This document shows, one piece after another, positions 34,620-44,914 of a DNA stretch of 64,000 nt. This DNA is from Ceratotherium simum simum. Lineage: Eukaryota; Chordata; Mammalia; Perissodactyla; Rhinocerotidae. The DNA is taken from contig NW_004454166.1 in assembly GCF_000283155.1 (NCBI RefSeq), forward strand, positions 13,218,277-13,282,276, read 5' to 3'. Below the pieces are notes generated by a model that worked only from the letters and a program-made list of their open reading frames with translations, searched no databases and was not told the DNA's origin. Every line of letters begins with the position of its first letter. The stretch's first letter is position 1. A program made the translations under genes and the position numbers.

Positions 34620-35520
34620 TTGTAAGAAACCTAGGTTATTAGAACTAAAGTGATTTAGGGATGGGGGAACAATTCACAGCATATATAGCTCCAATAAACT
34701 TTTACTTACTTTTTCCTCCAATTATCTTATCCTTTATCTTCCTTTTTCCCACTTCTCTTCTTTCCCATTTCCCTCTTCTTTCCCGTGCCCCCAAGCCAAA
34801 ATGACAAATGCAGCCAGGAGTTATTGCTGTTGCTGGCATGTGTGCATGCGTGCGCATACGGGTGTATGCATGTATGTGGGGAATGTGGCAGTTCGGGGTA
34901 TCAAATAATGGCTGTTTTCGTTTTCCGCCCATATATTGGTACTAATACAACCCCTTTCCTCTGTCCTACTATTAACAGAAAAACTTGGAGGTCAGAGGGT
35001 AGAAATTTGTGCATGGAGTCTTTATTCCAAATGTCATAGGTAGAGGCATTTGAGAGAATACGGAGACCTTTTAAAATAAGGAAGAAAAGAGGCAGATATA
35101 TCTCTAGAATAAAAAGGCCAAGGTTATTATTTCTCAAGGAGTAGGGCCAATGTCAGAATACCAGGAGAACACACATCCTTACAGCCTGACTAGAGTCCTC
35201 GGAAGGATAATGAATTCTTGTGGTTTTAGTCATCTTAGTCTTCTGGTATTTTAGGGAGAAGACTGTTAGGTGGGGAGAATTTGTACTGCAGTTGAAGCAC
35301 CCACTATATCTCTGCCTCCTCCTAACTCAGAACGAAGCCCACCCCCTCTCCTCCACACAAGGGGAGTCAGCAGAAGTGTGAGCTTGAGTTCATCACCCGA
35401 GCCTATTGTGGGTGTTGTTTGGGCCCAAGCAAGACAAGATCCCCTCCCTGGCCCAGGACCCGTGTCTGATGTAGCATCTTCAGCCACTTCTCAGGGGCCT
35501 GTTGAGTTGCCCTTGTGGTG
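34620..35520. other. Unassigned sequence with a GTGCATGC-rich tract
   Basis: 34837-34880 is a TG/CA-type alternating purine-pyrimidine tract. The rest is not recognised. Confidence 0.4.
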
Positions 35521-35529
35521 TTAATATCT

Positions 35530-35620
35530 GCAACAATTAATGTCTATTGAACACTCACTGTGCACCTGGAATGCTTATTATCTCATTTAATCCTACAATA
35601 ATCCTGTAAGGTTATTATCC
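35530..35620 (-). repeat. MIR SINE, part 1, split by an LTR
   Basis: GTCTATTGAACACTCACTGTG and TTATTATCTCATTTAATCC. It continues at 36010-36115 with CCCCATTTTAGAGGTGAAAAC. Confidence 0.8.
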
Positions 35621-35621
35621 T

Positions 35622-36010
35622 GTGGCAGGGACTGGCTGGCTTCCCCTTGTGGGCACACAGCTAAACTCTATTTCCCAGACTCCTTTGCAGTTAAGCATGG
35701 TGATATGATTGAGTTTTGATCAAAGGCTTGTTAGTGCAAATATTCTGTGCTACTTCCAGACCTGGCCTACACACTCCTCTCACATCTCTGACCCTCCATG
35801 TTCTTTTCTCCTCCTCTATCTTGTGAAGACAAGTGTGATGATGTTGGAACTATAATCTGGAAGGAGTCTGGCTTTTGAATCACATTTTCAAGGACAACCA
35901 CCACTCAGTAACACCCATTTTGGACTTCAAGAGAGCAACAAATAAACTTTTATTGCATTAAGCCAGTGAGATGTTTGGAGTTTACTTATTATAGCAGCTT
36001 GTGGTACTCA
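35622..36010 (+). repeat. Solo LTR-like element inserted in a MIR
   Basis: The block from TGTGGCAGGGACTGGC to ACTCATACTAATACTCA separates two halves of one MIR. It carries AAATAAACTTTTATTGC near its end, an LTR-style polyadenylation site, and a CCAGTGAGATGTTTGGAG R/U5-like end. The family is not named. Confidence 0.65.
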
Positions 36011-36115
36011 TACTAATACTCATCCCCATTTTAGAGGTGAAAACATTGAGCCTCGGAACATTTTATTTGCCCAAAGTCTCACAACTAACAGGCAGATAAT
36101 GTAAGCTTGAATTGT
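36010..36115 (-). repeat. MIR SINE, part 2
   Basis: CCCCATTTTAGAGGTGAAAAC and TGCCCAAAGTCTCACAACTA continue the MIR begun at 35530. Confidence 0.8.
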
Positions 36116-36167
36116 GTGTGTTTCCTTGGGAATGAAGTGGCAAGAATCGCAGTTAGGTAGTGGTGGA

Positions 36168-36205
36168 AAGTGTGTGTGTGTGTCTCTGTTGTGTGTATGT
36201 GGTAC
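36168..36205. repeat. (TG)n microsatellite
   Basis: Interrupted TG tract. Confidence 0.9.
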
Positions 36206-36209
36206 AGTG

Positions 36210-36820
36210 TACCAGCGTTTACGGGCTCCAAGTTCCCCAAGGTCCCTCTCAATCTCAAGCAGGAACGAGAACTGTGACTTTCAGGGACCATGCTATACCC
36301 TAGATGTACTTCTGCTTCTGCGCATTGCTGAGCAAGAAGCAATGACCCCATAAGCGACTGAAACTTCATCCCCAGCGTGGCTGCTGCTGTGTGGCGGACT
36401 GACAAGATCCCAACCCTTATCTGAGATGTGGATGGCCTGGCCAAGGATGACGCCGCCCTACGGGGGAATGTAACTCTGGAAGATGTCAGCCTTTCTCAGG
36501 GGTGTCAGTTTCGGCAGGCTGGCAGGATGTGGAAGGAAAATAATCTCAGGCCAGCTTACCTGCTCAGGGCAGTCCCCCCCCACCCTGTCACGTGGAATTT
36601 CCATTGGAGCCGGCAGAAAACAAGCCACCCCCCTGCCCCACCACTCCACCTCTTAGCCAAGTTACCAAGGCTGGCTTACCTTTTTTCTCATAACTGCATC
36701 AGTGTGGAATTGCATGTTTGTGAAGACCAGGCAGTGGTGGGGTTGGTGTCTGTCTCCCAAGCCCTCTACTGTTTGTAGATTCAGAAATTGTTAGAATGTT
36801 GGTCCTCAAAAGAAACATAG
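36210..36820. other. Unassigned, probably unique sequence
   Basis: Frames of 119 codons (36085-36444, minus) and 116 codons (36428-36778, plus) have no recognisable domain. Confidence 0.4.
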
Positions 36821-36824
36821 TGAC

Positions 36825-36940
36825 TATTTGGGCTGATACTCTCATTTTAGGGATTTCTTAGTTTTCTAACCGAGGCCAGAGAGAAGGGACTTGAGGAAGG
36901 TCACATAACTTGCTAGCGGCATATTTGAGGCTTTACTGTA
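36825..36940 (-). repeat. MIR SINE fragment
   Basis: GATACTCTCATTTTAGGGAT, AGAAGGGACTTGAGGAAGG and TCACATAACTTGCTAGCGG. Confidence 0.7.
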
Positions 36941-37379
36941 CACTCAGCATTATATCCTTGTTGCAGGATGGTGTTCTCAAGGGAACAGACTCTGAGACTC
37001 TAAGGCTTTCGTGCAAGAAATTCATTGAATAAAGCCCTTGGGAACACACCTGTAAGGCAGCGAAAGAGTCAGGACTGGGCAGAAGGAGAAGTTGGACTGC
37101 AATTTGGTTGCAAAAGAAACCCCAGCTGATCCCGTGGGGAGCTCTGAAACTGAGGTGGCCCTTCCAGAGATGTTCCAAATTGAGGTAGGAGGGCTGAGAC
37201 TTTGTATCCCCACCTGGACCAATCATTGCCTGTGGGCTGCCCCTGGGGAAGGGTCATAACCTTGGGTGAGGCGTCTCTCTTTGGCAGAGGAGAGAGTGCC
37301 ATGAGCTGGGGAAATGAATGCCCCAGTCGTCGGTCCTGCAGGGCAGCTGGAGGAAGACCACAGCATTTGCTATGCATAT

Positions 37380-37500
37380 TTATACGCACAGTAACGCTGA
37401 GGTTTAGGATGATGGAAATTGAAGCTTAAGGACATGATGTCACTTAGGTCACATAGCCACCAAGTGAAGTAGAAAAATTTAGGTCTCTGGTCTCAGACTT
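37380..37500 (-). repeat. MIR-like fragment
   Basis: GATGGAAATTGAAGCTTAAGG and TTAGGTCACATAGCCACCAAG. Confidence 0.55.
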
Positions 37501-37984
37501 TTAGCTTGAAGGTTCAAAGTGGTTGGGAGGCACAATGGAAAGGACAGAACAAGGTTGATCTTGAGACTGGTAGACTTCCAATTTAGGAAAGTGTCTTGAG
37601 CGAGATGCCCAGCCAGGGCTGGGTTGACCCCTAAAATGTATACTGGAGGGGGAGAGAAAACTTGGTGGGGCCAGGGGCAGCAATGGGAAGGACTTGGCAG
37701 CAGGGGCAAAGAATGGGAGCAGAAAACTTGGTGCTGAATTCCAGAAATGCCTGGGTGCTGAATTCCTGGTCTCCCAGGAGGAGCTGAGGAAGCCCTGTGA
37801 CCGCTGAGGAATTCCTGTTTCTCTGCTGTGGGGGCCTTGGGAGTAGCAGTGGGTGAGGTGGAGGGGAAGGGCCATCCTAATAGTTCCCGAGACCTGAGGA
37901 GGACACCCCCTCTCCGACCAGCAGACACCCACCTCCCCCAGCCCGAAGGACATAAACACCTTAGATGATTGATGATATAGGAAC

Positions 37985-38395
37985 AGGTGGTCCTAGCACC
38001 TGACAGCCATATATTCCACCAGGAAACATGGTGAAGGACTTTGAAATGGGCAAAAAAAACTACTGGGTGTCTTGTCTGGTGCACCCTTCCTGGTGATCTG
38101 TACCTTTCCTTGCCTTTGAGCTTTGTTGTCACTCTGTCATTGGTAGAGAATTGATAGCAATGCAAATGATGCTTGCTCATAGAAATGCAAATGAATTTTG
38201 TCCAGTGGAGATGCAGTTGGTTGTTGCCCTGTGGATATTGACTAGTTTTGCATTTATTTGTTAATTCATTTCAGGATTCCGATCGCCTTGATACGTGTGT
38301 TCTTTGAATGCTCCTTTGATCTGGTCGTAACACCTTACTGCTTCTCTTATTAATGAGTTAAATAAATCTTTGACACATGCTCATTAAAAAAAAAA
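37985..38395 (+). repeat. LTR- or retrocopy-like block with octamer motifs and A tail
   Basis: The right end reads TTAATGAGTTAAATAAATC, then TTTGACACATGCTCATTAAAA and a run of A: a polyadenylation signal followed by an A tract. Two ATGCAAAT octamers lie at 38160-38167 and 38185-38192. The U5-like end favours an LTR, the A run a retroposed transcript. A 233-codon minus-strand frame (37479-38180) crosses it and has no domain. Confidence 0.45.
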
Positions 38396-38609
38396 GGAAA
38401 AATAAATCCGGGTCCTCTTTCTCTCAGTTAAGTTGTCCTAAAATCGGGGAAAGTTAAGCTATACTCTGCAGAGAACTCTTACAGACTGCAGGATGGGGGT
38501 GGTACTGAGAGGACTGATGGGGACTCTGTACCCTCCTGTCAATCAGTAGAGCCCTACTTTGTCTTTTTTCCCCACAAGAGGCATCCACATAAGATTTCAT
38601 TGGAACCAA

Positions 38610-39068
38610 GGTTTTATGGGTTGAATTGTGTCCCTCCAAAAGATGTTGAAGTCCTAACCCCCAGTACCTGTGACTATGACCTTATTTGGAAGTAGGGTCT
38701 TTGCAGGTGGTCAAGTTACAATGAGGTCATTAGGGTGGGCCTTAATCCAATATGACTGTGCCCTTAAAAAAGGGGAAATTTGGACACAGAGATAGACACA
38801 CCCACAGGGAGAATGCCATGGGAAGAAGAAGGCAGAGATCGGGATGATGTGTCTACAAGCCAGGGAACGTCAGATTGCCGGCAAACCGCCGGGAGCTAGG
38901 TGAGAGGCATGGAAAAGATTCTCCCTCACAGCCCTTCAAGGAACCAAGCCTGCCAACACCTTGATCTTGGACTTTTAGGCTCCAGAACTGTGAGAGGCAA
39001 TAAATTTCTGTTGTTTAAGCCACCCAGTTTGTGAAACTTTGTTATGCAGCCCTAGAAAAATAATACAC
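38610..39068 (+). repeat. MLT1 LTR (ERVL-MaLR)
   Basis: Nearly complete MLT1 sequence: GGGTTGAATTGTGTCCCTCC, TTGAAGTCCTAACCCCCAGT, GTGACTATGACCTTATTTGG, CATTAGGGTGGGCCTTAATC, CCAGAACTGTGAGAGGCAAT, an AATAAA and TTGTTTAAGCCACCCAGTTTG. It is an LTR of an ancient non-autonomous endogenous retrovirus, without any coding part here. Confidence 0.9.
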
Positions 39069-39069
39069 A

Positions 39070-41100
39070 AGGCTTCTACAGCTGCACGCAATGTAAACCA
39101 CTAGATTTTGGCTTGCTACCCTCTCTTCAACATGAGAAGTGGAATTAGGGCTGTAGAGTGTTATAGGGCCTCAAGTACCTTAAATACAGCCACCATTCAA
39201 GTGGGGCAGCACTTCATCTTTTTGGCTGTCAAACTCTCCAGGAAAATATGAAATCCAAAATAGCACACCCAGCTGCGGTCTGTCATTGCTTAATTACGGC
39301 TCTCCTGTTTGTTGTAGGCAATGGAAGAGACCCTTACTCTGTCTTAACAAAAGGAGCAGATTGTTGCCTGAATGGCACCCGGTTACTGTGTCCTCAATTT
39401 CCCAATCAGAACTGTCAGAGATTGCACTTAATTAAGCTGTCTTCCCAGCCTCCTGGCGTCTGACGGGTTCCCATAGTAATTACCAAGGTTTCCAAGTAGG
39501 GATGGCTTTCTTGTGCCTCTGCACACTCTCACGGCAGGCAGGGGTGGTTTGGACTGCAATGAGATCTTGGCCCATGAGACCTCACAAGGTGGCACCTCAC
39601 CCCTGTGACTGCTGTGAGCGCCGACAGTGGGATGCTGATGCCTACGGCGTGGGGTCAGTCTCCTAAGGCTGCTTAAGCTGCCAACTCTCAAAGTGCGCCT
39701 GGTGCAGATTCCTCCCCACCATGTGCCATACTTATCTCTGGTCTAATTTTTAGTTCAGGTTTAAGCTACAAAGAAAATATGTGCCTGGCTGGCTCAGCCC
39801 CAAGCCCACCCCAAGACCAATGCCAGCACACAGGGGACAGGCTGTGTGACATGTTCACGTTGGGACCTGGAGCCCTGGCTGTGGAGTCCTGTGACTGTAG
39901 GATCAGAAGGGCTGAGATACAGAGAGTGATGCTCCATTGTAGAGCTGTCTCCATCGAGTGTCTGCTGTTCTCATCACAAAAGAGATGATATACAAGGTAT
40001 TTGCTTTTCCTGGCACAAAGCAGAAACTTTCTTGAGCCCGTCTGACACGCAGACTTAATGGTGCCAGTCGTTTTGTGGCTGCTTAGTAAATGTTTATCCA
40101 AAAAATTTCAAGGCCAAATATGTCTAGTCAATTGTGTTCTCAGAGCACAAACTTCCATTGTGTTTCTCCTAACTGGGAAAAAATTTCCAGAACAGACAGG
40201 CCTATCTGTAAGTGAATCTATCCGAAGCAGTAGGTTAGACTGGCAAAGCCAAAATCACAAATAAGAATCCACCCAACAGGAACTCATGTTTTCTGGGGTA
40301 TTAGAGAGCTCCTCTGAATGAGATTTTCTCCTGTGTTAAAAATCATTTCTGACCTTGACTTAGCTAATCCTTACATATCAGTTATAAGTAAAGGTTACTC
40401 AAGAATGTGGAGGTCTTCCAGATCTGTAGATTTCTCAGTCTACAAGGAAATCCAGCCTGCATGAAGTATGGGACTTGGTGTTCATTCACCTTGCCTGGCC
40501 CTCCCAACCACCCATAGGACCCACTCAAATGGGGATCTCAGGGCTCCTAGCAACGGCATTGTCAATGTGTGTCGGTCAAGGTCCTGTCAGGAAACAGAAA
40601 CCATACCTCTTTGATTTTATTTATTTTACTTTATTGTATTCTGTTTTGTTAAACAGCATGGGCTATGCCCATGGGCCTGGTCCCGGTGGGTGGAGTGTGG
40701 CGTTTCCCAGGAAGGGAAGCAAGGCACGGCTGGAGCCCCTAGGGTGCGCTTTGCAGCTTTGGCTGTGTGGGGGTCAGCAAGTCCCTGTCCACGTGGAGGG
40801 GCAGGAAGGGGATGGTATGGGGTGCGCTGAGCGGCAGGGGAGGCTGAGAGCATCCCGGAAACAGGCCGGAGTCGCTGCTGGGAACCCTCTTCCCAGAAGT
40901 AGTCTGATCTTGTGTCATCTCGGGATTCTGTGGGGATGGGCCTGAGGGTCCTAGGATGGGAAACACCTGGACGCCCCGGTTCCCAGAGACCCCTTGTCCC
41001 AGACTTGTCAGTATGGAGTCTCGCTCACGCCACCTTTCAAGTCACCACTCGCCTCAGTGTCACCACTCGCCCAAGGCCGACTCCCAGTGCAGCGAAAGGA
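39070..41100. other. Mostly unique block
   Basis: No gene is recognised over about 2 kb. 39240-39500 looks regulatory (three TAATTA cores, see findings). 40640-41090 is GC-rich with overlapping open frames that lack domains. Confidence 0.45.
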
Positions 41101-41107
41101 ATTAGTA

Positions 41108-42012
41108 TACTGCTTTCCCCCGCTATCCGAAAGTTCGCTTTACGCCACTTGGCTTTTACAAAAGACCTGCATTAGTACCTGTTTTCCCTAAAGGAAAGAA
41201 ATCTGAAGAGGATCTTCTGTTTTTACGAAAAAAGGTGAAAAGTGAAAATAGCGCTTAGCGTTGTGTTACAGCGAGCTGTTACAGAGGCTAAGCACTCAAG
41301 CACACCGTCGTATTTCAAGCCTTCCACTGAGACCAGTCTCGACCTGCGACCTCGGGGCAGGCAGACGTAGAAGATGTGGACGTCAGTGACCCGCCTGCCC
41401 TGGTGGGGTCAGACGATGATGTTCGTAGAGCATCCTCTTCCTCTCTCTCCTACACCCGAGTCTTCCGTACCTCCCTCCACCCCAACCTCTGGCGACTCCG
41501 ACACCATCATCACTGCCACCGCCTCTCAGCGTTCCCGTGGCTCGCTGGATTCCCGACTCCGACAGCATCATCACTGCCACCGCCTCTCAGCGTTCCCGTG
41601 GCTCGCTGGATTCCCGACTCCGACAGCATCATCACTGCCACCGCCTCTCAGCGTTCCCGTGGCTCGCTGGATTCCCGACTCCGACAGCATCATCACTGCC
41701 ACCGCCTCTCAGCGTTCCCGTGGCTCGCTGGATTCCCGACTCCGGTAATGAAACTACCCTGCTCATACATTGTTTCTACTTTCTATAGGCTGTGTATTTA
41801 TCGTACCATTCCTGCTTTGACTATATGTTCGGGTTATTCTAGGTGTTATGTGCTATTTGGTATGATTTGGTGGGCTATTTTTGGGGTCTGGGAATGCTCA
41901 GAATTTTTTCCTGTATAGATTAATGGTAATTGGTTCTTTGCTTTATGCCATTTTGGCTTACAAAAGGTTTCATAGGAATGCTCTACTTTTGGATGGTGGG
42001 GGAAAACCTGTA
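41108..42012. mobile_element. TA-flanked DNA transposon with inverted ends (mariner/Tigger-like, non-autonomous)
   Basis: Terminal inverted repeats of about 25 bases at 41110-41134 (CTGCTTTCCCCCGCTATCCG start) and 41985-42010 (ends GTGGGGGAAAACCTG) agree at roughly four bases in five. TA lies outside each end, as in Tc1/mariner and Tigger. Inside the left end, GCTTTACGCCACTTGGCTTT recurs in direct orientation at about 41939 (GCTTTATGCCATTTTGGCTT). No transposase is visible. The interior is CpG-rich and holds a 61-bp tandem array. The superfamily assignment is an inference from the TA target and CAG-like end. Confidence 0.7.
41496..41744. repeat. 61-bp tandem repeat, four copies plus a 5-bp start
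   Basis: Units are 41496-41556, 41557-41617, 41618-41678 and 41679-41739. The last three are identical; the first differs by one base (C for G at 41504). A fifth start, CTCCG, follows and then diverges at GTAATG. Each unit has six CpGs. Because 61 is not a multiple of three, every plus frame cycles through all registers, and all three stay open (for example 41374-41748, 41376-41918 and 41537-41788). Confidence 0.97.
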
Positions 42013-42039
42013 CTTACAATTCACACGTGCATGGAACTC

Positions 42040-42115
42040 ACAGTATAGAGAGCACTTTGCAAGCGCTGTGTCTCATTTTAAAATCATCACAAAATTGGGA
42101 TGAAGTAGATAGAAC
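42040..42115 (-). repeat. MIR-like fragment
   Basis: GAGAGCACTTTGCAAGCGCTG, then CTCATTTTAAAATCATCAC. Confidence 0.5.
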
Positions 42116-42314
42116 ATTTTTTTCTTTATGTATATAGTAGATACCTAACTATTTTTAACGTCTTTTTGTTAGTGTGTAACAAGCTATACACACATATGGA
42201 AAAAGACAAAAATGGTACAAAAGGGTTAACAACAAAAAGAAACTCTCCCTTTCTGCTCTGATCCCCAGTTCCTTTCTCCAACATTTTGTGTATTCTTCCA
42301 GCAGTTTTCTCTGC

Positions 42315-42535
42315 TTATATAAATATATATATATAGGTAAAATTAATATATTATATATATAAATATATGTGTATATATTAGACAACATATGTTATTATAT
42401 ATGTATCTACTATATAGTATATGTATGTATATATGTATATATTATATATTATTATATGTATGTGTATACACATACATATGTTTATGCTTTTAAACATTTA
42501 AAATTAATTTCTTATAATATGTATACATATATAAT
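42315..42535. repeat. AT-rich low-complexity tract (TATATA/TATGTATA)
   Basis: Long alternating TA and TATG runs. Likely unstable in length. Confidence 0.92.
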
Positions 42536-42614
42536 TTTGTAAAAATACGTTAAAGGCTGTGTCACATTAGGTCTTTTTTCCCTTTCATTTTTGGTGTGGC
42601 CTCCCTCCCCATTC

Positions 42615-42720
42615 CTCGTTCATTCATTTATTTGACCTCTCAATATTTATTGAGTACCTACTACTTTCCAGGCACTGTGCAAGGATGTGGGGACACACTA
42701 GGCAGCACAACAAACCGAGA
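42615..42720 (-). repeat. L2 LINE 3' end
   Basis: TTCATTCATTTATTTGACC, then TATTTATTGAGTACCTACTAC and CCAGGCACTGTGCAAGG. Confidence 0.8.
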
Positions 42721-44545
42721 TCATGGTGCTGGCGTCTGCGTCCCTTCCTCCAGCTCAGTGTGGTGTTTTCTGGCCTCCACCTGATGCCCCAGGCAACCCT
42801 TCCCAGCTCCTATGGGCTCCACTCTATCTTCCCTTTTCGCAACAACATGAGGCTTCGCCGTTTGTCCCTGAGCCTCCCCACCGCTAGAGTCCGGGTCCAG
42901 GATCATCCTTCCCTGAGCCATTTGGCTTTAGTTTTTGCCCCTGAGTTGAGCTGTGCATTCTCCCTTCACTGCTGGTATCTGTGGACTTTCTTTCTTGCTT
43001 TCTAATTCATCTATGTATTTAAAAACTCCTTATTTTGGAGGACTTGTGCATTTAATCTTGTATTTCTACGTGCTTGTAGCTGAGGTGGAAGTGAGGAGGT
43101 GTGTCCATGACAGGTCACGTTGTCATCCAAAGTGCCCCAGGAGGGTTGTGACAGGAGCTGGGAGAGACTAAGAGTGAGAGAGATGTGCAAAGGAAATATT
43201 AAGACATTTTGCTGGGCACTAGAAATGTGATCTTCTGCCTTCCATTGATAATGATTTGAATGGTTTGTAATTACTTTTGTTTATCTAACTATAGCTTATT
43301 TTCATACAATTCCCTACACAAAATAGAGTCACACAGGGCTCCAGGTATACTTGAAATGTGACTTGAGGTTTCCAGTGATGGAAACTGTGAGTTTATTCAT
43401 CTCAGTGCTTGCCATATAGTAGATCTCAATATGTATTTGTAGAACAAATGCATGCATGCATGAATGAATGAATGAATGAGAGAGTGTCAATTTGCTAGGA
43501 CAAAAATCTTACAGTTGGGGTCTTCCATCCTTAATAATTTGACAACTCTGATGACTTGAGCTATGACATTAACACAAGCCCCAAGTTAAGTTAATGACAA
43601 ACAATGGCGTTCCCGACAGAGGGGGCATATGAGAAATGTGAAGTGTAAAACTAGAAAGAGGGAGCTTGAAAAGAAAACATTTCTCCAAGGAAATGACAAA
43701 TTGAAGGTGACAAAAAAAAAAAAAGGAAAAGCATCGATGAGCTTATGGTAGAAATGCTTTATTGTCCTTGTGGAGAAAAATCAATGAGAATCTTAGAGTG
43801 AAATGAGAGGAATTGTGGGTTTCTCAGCACAGATTGTCCACCAGGTGTAGTGATGGCTTTGCCTCAGGGGAGGTTTCATAGTGACAGGAGACAGGCAGGC
43901 TCACGGGGCAAGTCACAGGCCAGCTGGGGAGCAGCCCTGACGCACTGAACGACAGGTTTTTCAGAACTGGAAACTGACTCAGGAAAAATGTATACTTAGG
44001 TGTTGTGGGGAAAGGAAAGTGGACCCAATAAAAGACACCTTTGATTCAAAAAAGGAGGAAGAACTTGATAATCGTATGACGTTGATAGAACAAGTGGCGG
44101 TGCGGCAGATGTGAGACTGGAAGCTGAATCCATGGCAGTTATCAGTGAAATGGAATTCACTTCAGGAAGCCCTGGACAATAGGCAAAGGACACTGGACCA
44201 CACTTGGGAGGAGGTTGGGAACAGGAAGCTTGAGAGGAAGGGACCCCACTGCATAAAAGAAGGAGAGAGTGATCTGTCCACAGCTTGGCCCCAAGGCTGT
44301 TGACAAAGAAGGCAGAATGATTCCAATCTATTCTTCCATCCTCTCTCTCAAGGATGTTGGTCTTCAAACTGGAAAGGGTAGAACAAAGAGTGCGTGAAAA
44401 GGGAATTGCAGCCAAAGACAGGTAAGGAAAGCGTGAGAGCCAGGCCCAGATGAATTATATTCCAGAGAATAAAGGAGTTAGAACTGTATGAAGCTGTTGT
44501 CAATAATCTATGAGAAACTGGTGTTGTCTAGCAAATTGGAGGTGA
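42720..44545. other. Unassigned block
   Basis: Includes an (ATGC/ATGA)n tract at 43448-43479. A 139-codon minus frame at 43996-44415 has no domain. Nothing else is recognised. Confidence 0.4.
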
Positions 44546-44547
44546 GT

Positions 44548-44912
44548 TGTCTTAGCCCATTTGGGCTGCTATAATAAAGTACCACAGACTAGGAAGCTTA
44601 TAAATGAAAAAAAAGAATTATTTCTCACAGTTCTGGAGGCTGGGATCCAAGATCAAGGTGCCAGCAGATTTGGTGTCTGGTGAGGACCCATCTCCTTGTT
44701 CATAGATGGCCGTCTTCCAACTGTCCTGACATGACAGAAGGGGACAAGGATCTCTCTGGGGTCTCTTTTATAAGGGCACTAATCCCTTTCATGAGGGCTC
44801 CACCCTCATGACCTAATCACCTCCCAAAGGCCCTGCCTCCAATACCCTCACACTGGGGACTATGTTTCAACACAGAATTCTGGGGGAACACAAACATTCA
44901 GTCTATAGCATG
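44548..44912 (-). repeat. MaLR LTR (MST/MLT1-type), minus strand
   Basis: GTCTTAGCCCATTTGGGCTGC, TCTCACAGTTCTGGAGGCTG, CAAGATCAAGGTGCCAGCAG, GGCTCCACCCTCATGACCTA and a CAACACAGAATTCTGGGGG end are the antisense landmarks of these ERVL-MaLR LTRs. No coding region is attached. Confidence 0.88.
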
Positions 44913-44914
44913 AG

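Noticed and set aside
37479..38180. A 233-codon minus-strand open frame, the longest outside the gap
   Set aside because: Serine/proline-rich without any recognisable domain, crosses an LTR-like block, and shows no promoter or splice context.
41496..41744. 61-bp direct repeats considered as a CRISPR array
   Set aside because: Units are contiguous without spacers, and the genome is mammalian.
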